Below, piece by piece: positions 24,143 through 25,613 of a stretch of DNA of 25,613 nucleotides. How positions within the stretch are numbered: position 1 is the stretch's first letter; every line of letters begins with the position of its first letter. Origin of the DNA: Collinsella sp. Its GTDB lineage: Bacteria; Actinomycetota; Coriobacteriia; Coriobacteriales; Coriobacteriaceae. A program made the translations under genes and the position numbers. The stretch covers positions 1 through 25,613 of the forward strand of contig DXLY01000023.1 of NCBI GenBank assembly GCA_019414465.1, in the 5' to 3' direction. Below the pieces are notes generated by a model. That model had not been told where the DNA came from. It was given only the letters and a program-made list of their open reading frames with translations, and searched no databases.

Positions 24143-24273
24143 CGATGTTTTGGCAATGCCGGCGAGCGACGTCCAGAGCGAACAAGTGGCATGAAAAAGA
24201 CAAGGCATGACCAGAAGGTCTATGCCTTGCCTTTTGAATGACAAATTATCGCTCTGGACGGCACGCAGCATCG
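24143..24273. repeat. Interspersed palindromic repeat, copy 3, with inverted central loop
   Basis: Left arm CGATGTTTTGGCAATGCC, GCGAGCGACGTCCAGAGCG and right arm CGCTCTGGACGGCACGCAGC are in the same orientation as copy 2. The loop between the inner stems reads GACCAGAAGGTC here and GACCTTCTGGTC in copies 1 and 2, its reverse complement. The second small hairpin found next to the stop codon in copies 1 and 2 is reduced here to GAGCGGCGGAACC. It abuts the aldose-epimerase-like gene (stop at 24291). Confidence 0.88.
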
Positions 24274-24290
24274 ACCGAGCGGCGGAACCT

Positions 24291-25184
24291 CTAGAGCAAG
24301 GTGACGCTAAAGCTGCGTTTATCGGTAGCGCCGGGGGCCAAGGTGATGGTGTTGACCTTGTGCTCAAAGACGTCGTCCTCGGTGGACATGGTGGTGTGAC
24401 CGGTCCAAGGCTCGAGCGCCACAAACGGAGCGTCGTTGGCGGCAGACCACACGCCGATGTACTTAAAGTCCTCAAAGTCGATCTTGACGCCGTGGCCCGA
24501 CTTGCGGCCGCGCAGCGTGAGCGTGGAGCCCGGGGTATCGGTGAACATGATGGCGTCGTTATCGAAGCTGCGGTGCGTGATGGGCAGCACGTCCGAGTTA
24601 TCGGGGGCCTTGTAGCTACCCTCGAACGTCATAAGGCCATCGGGCGTGATGACGGGGGCCTCGTTAGTCCAAGCCTCGGTAAACGCCAGCTCGTAATCCT
24701 CGAACGCCTCGTCCTCGGCGCCGGGGGCGGGCACGTTAAATGCGGGGTGGCCGCCCACCGAGAACGGCAGGTCCACGTCGCCGGTGTTGGTGACGGCAAA
24801 GGTCTGCGTAAGGGTGGCGTCGCCGGTCAGGGCATAGGTCATGTTGAGCTTAAAGTGGAATGGGAACGCCTTGAGCGACTCGGGCGTGTCGGTGAGCTCG
24901 TAGGTAACGGACGAACTGTCCTCCGACACCTCGACGATCTTATGCTCCACGATACGCGCGATGCCGTGGCGCGCCATCTCGCAGGTGCCGGCGGCAGACG
25001 TCGCCGTGTTGTTGCGCAGCGATCCCACGATGGGGAACAGGATGGGCGCGTGCTTGCCCCAAAAGGCCGGGTCGCCCTGCCACAGATACTCATTGCCGTT
25101 GAGGGCAAGGCTCGTGAGCTGGGCGCCCATGGAATCGATGGCCGCGATGAGGCCGCCGCGCTTGATGGTAGTGACGGTGGACAT
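24291..25184 (-). CDS. Aldose 1-epimerase family protein (LacX/YeaD-like)
   Basis: A 297-residue beta-sandwich protein of the galactose-mutarotase superfamily, which interconverts alpha and beta forms of sugars or sugar phosphates in the cytosol. The probable catalytic His is in GGHPAFN (His146) with another in RHGIAR (His73); the probable catalytic Glu is in VALEPWTG (Glu258). WQGDPAFWGKHAPILFPIVG is typical of the LacX branch. The ATG at 25184 has GGAGGA upstream; an in-frame ATG eight codons earlier has none. There is no gal or lac operon around it, so its sugar is unknown. Confidence 0.88.
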   Translation of the reverse strand: MSTVTTIKRGGLIAAIDSMGAQLTSLALNGNEYLWQGDPAFWGKHAPILFPIVGSLRNNTATSAAGTCEMARHGIARIVEHKIVEVSEDSSSVTYELTDTPESLKAFPFHFKLNMTYALTGDATLTQTFAVTNTGDVDLPFSVGGHPAFNVPAPGAEDEAFEDYELAFTEAWTNEAPVITPDGLMTFEGSYKAPDNSDVLPITHRSFDNDAIMFTDTPGSTLTLRGRKSGHGVKIDFEDFKYIGVWSAANDAPFVALEPWTGHTTMSTEDDVFEHKVNTITLAPGATDKRSFSVTLL

Positions 25185-25263
25185 GCTACTTCCTCCAAAA
25201 GTAAACAACAGTGTCGAGGGTTATTGTCCCACTCTTGGCAGCAGGGCTGAGCGGCAGGCGCAG

Positions 25264-25584
25264 TTATTGAGCAATAGCGTAAAGGTCAAACCCGCCCTGC
25301 GGCGTGCTATCGACCGTGTCGGGCGCCTGTGAATTAAAACTCACCGGGACCATGCGCTTTGAGGCGCGGTAACGCGTGCCGTCGGTGGCGACGGGTGGCT
25401 CATCGACCGTGAGCTCGTAGTCGCCGGGCTTGAGCTCGATACCGTCACCTTCGGAATTGACGTATTGATACTCGTCGATTGCTTGTCCCTTGAGTGTGCG
25501 GCCCACGATATGGATGAGCATCTGGCTGTCGCCGCGGGCGGTGTCCCATGTCGCACCGTCCTTGACCTCGACCGACACATGCAC
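25264..25584 (-). CDS. Hypothetical protein, C-terminal fragment (contig end)
   Basis: Reading inward from the true contig end at 25584, 106 residues in an open frame end at a TAA. The sequence (for example GDGIELKPGDYELTVDEPP) suggests a beta-rich domain and was not assigned to a family. Any start proposed near 25599 would be in adapter sequence, so the real N-terminus is missing. It is followed by the aldose-epimerase-like gene 79 bases later. Confidence 0.6.
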   Translation of the reverse strand: MHVSVEVKDGATWDTARGDSQMLIHIVGRTLKGQAIDEYQYVNSEGDGIELKPGDYELTVDEPPVATDGTRYRASKRMVPVSFNSQAPDTVDSTPQGGFDLYAIAQ

Positions 25585-25613
25585 CTGTCTCTTATACACA
25601 TCTCCGAGCCCAC
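25585..25613. other. Nextera transposase/adapter sequence (assembly artefact)
   Basis: Positions 25585-25603 are the 19-base Tn5 mosaic end used in Nextera libraries (CTGTCTCTTATACACATCT) and 25604-25613 are the first ten bases of the read-2 adapter (CCGAGCCCAC). This is not genome sequence. Confidence 0.97.

Noticed and set aside
25341..25613. Protein starting with MGSEMCIRDR at the right edge
   Set aside because: That start is a translation of the Nextera adapter, and the remainder is a shadow of the partial gene at 25264-25584.

Overview
The window is GC-rich, densely coded bacterial chromosome. Gene order and protein features (a single F-type ATP synthase operon, the GDRKTGKT form of the ATP synthase alpha P-loop, frequent GTG/TTG starts, strong AAGGAGG-type ribosome binding sites) suggest an actinobacterium of the Coriobacteriia, most like Collinsella. 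The genus is inferred from general familiarity, not from a search. Almost all genes lie on the minus strand; only the pepT-like peptidase gene is on the plus strand.

Layout, left to right. 1-1111 (minus): a DtxR/MntR-like metal-dependent regulator followed 10 bp later by a homocysteine S-methyltransferase cut by the window edge. 1232-2479 (plus): peptidase T, divergent from the regulator; an 18-bp palindrome sits between them. 2733-5264 (minus): murA then an LCP-family cell-wall ligase. 5353-12236 (minus): a complete ATP synthase operon, atpI-like-B-E-F-H-A-G-D-C, ending at a strong hairpin just before murA. 12517-14828 (minus): upp (uracil salvage) and glpK (glycerol kinase). 14842-19401 (minus): prfA, prmC and tsaC, all involved in translation, with a toxin-antitoxin pair between prmC and tsaC. 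19647-24027 (minus): a polar amino-acid ABC transporter (binding lipoprotein, permease, ATPase) followed by an M20 peptidase, which looks like an uptake-and-hydrolysis unit for peptides or modified amino acids. 24291-25184 (minus): an aldose-1-epimerase-like protein. 25264-25584: the C-terminal part of an unknown protein.

The most interesting non-coding signal is a family of three palindromic repeats of roughly 115-130 bp (about 2586-2700, 18171-18302, 24143-24273). Each abuts the stop codon side of a minus-strand gene and has a central hairpin with T-runs on both strands, so it probably works as a bidirectional terminator. The central loop of the third copy is inverted relative to the other two while its outer arms are not. 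Other points of interest are a roughly 120-residue acidic insertion in PrmC, a Tat-type signal on the binding lipoprotein, an extended permease N-terminus and a signal-peptide-like start on AtpF.

The last 29 bases (25585-25613) are the Nextera transposase/adapter sequence. They are not biological: the contig ends at 25584. No rRNA, tRNA, CRISPR array, prophage or complete insertion sequence was seen.
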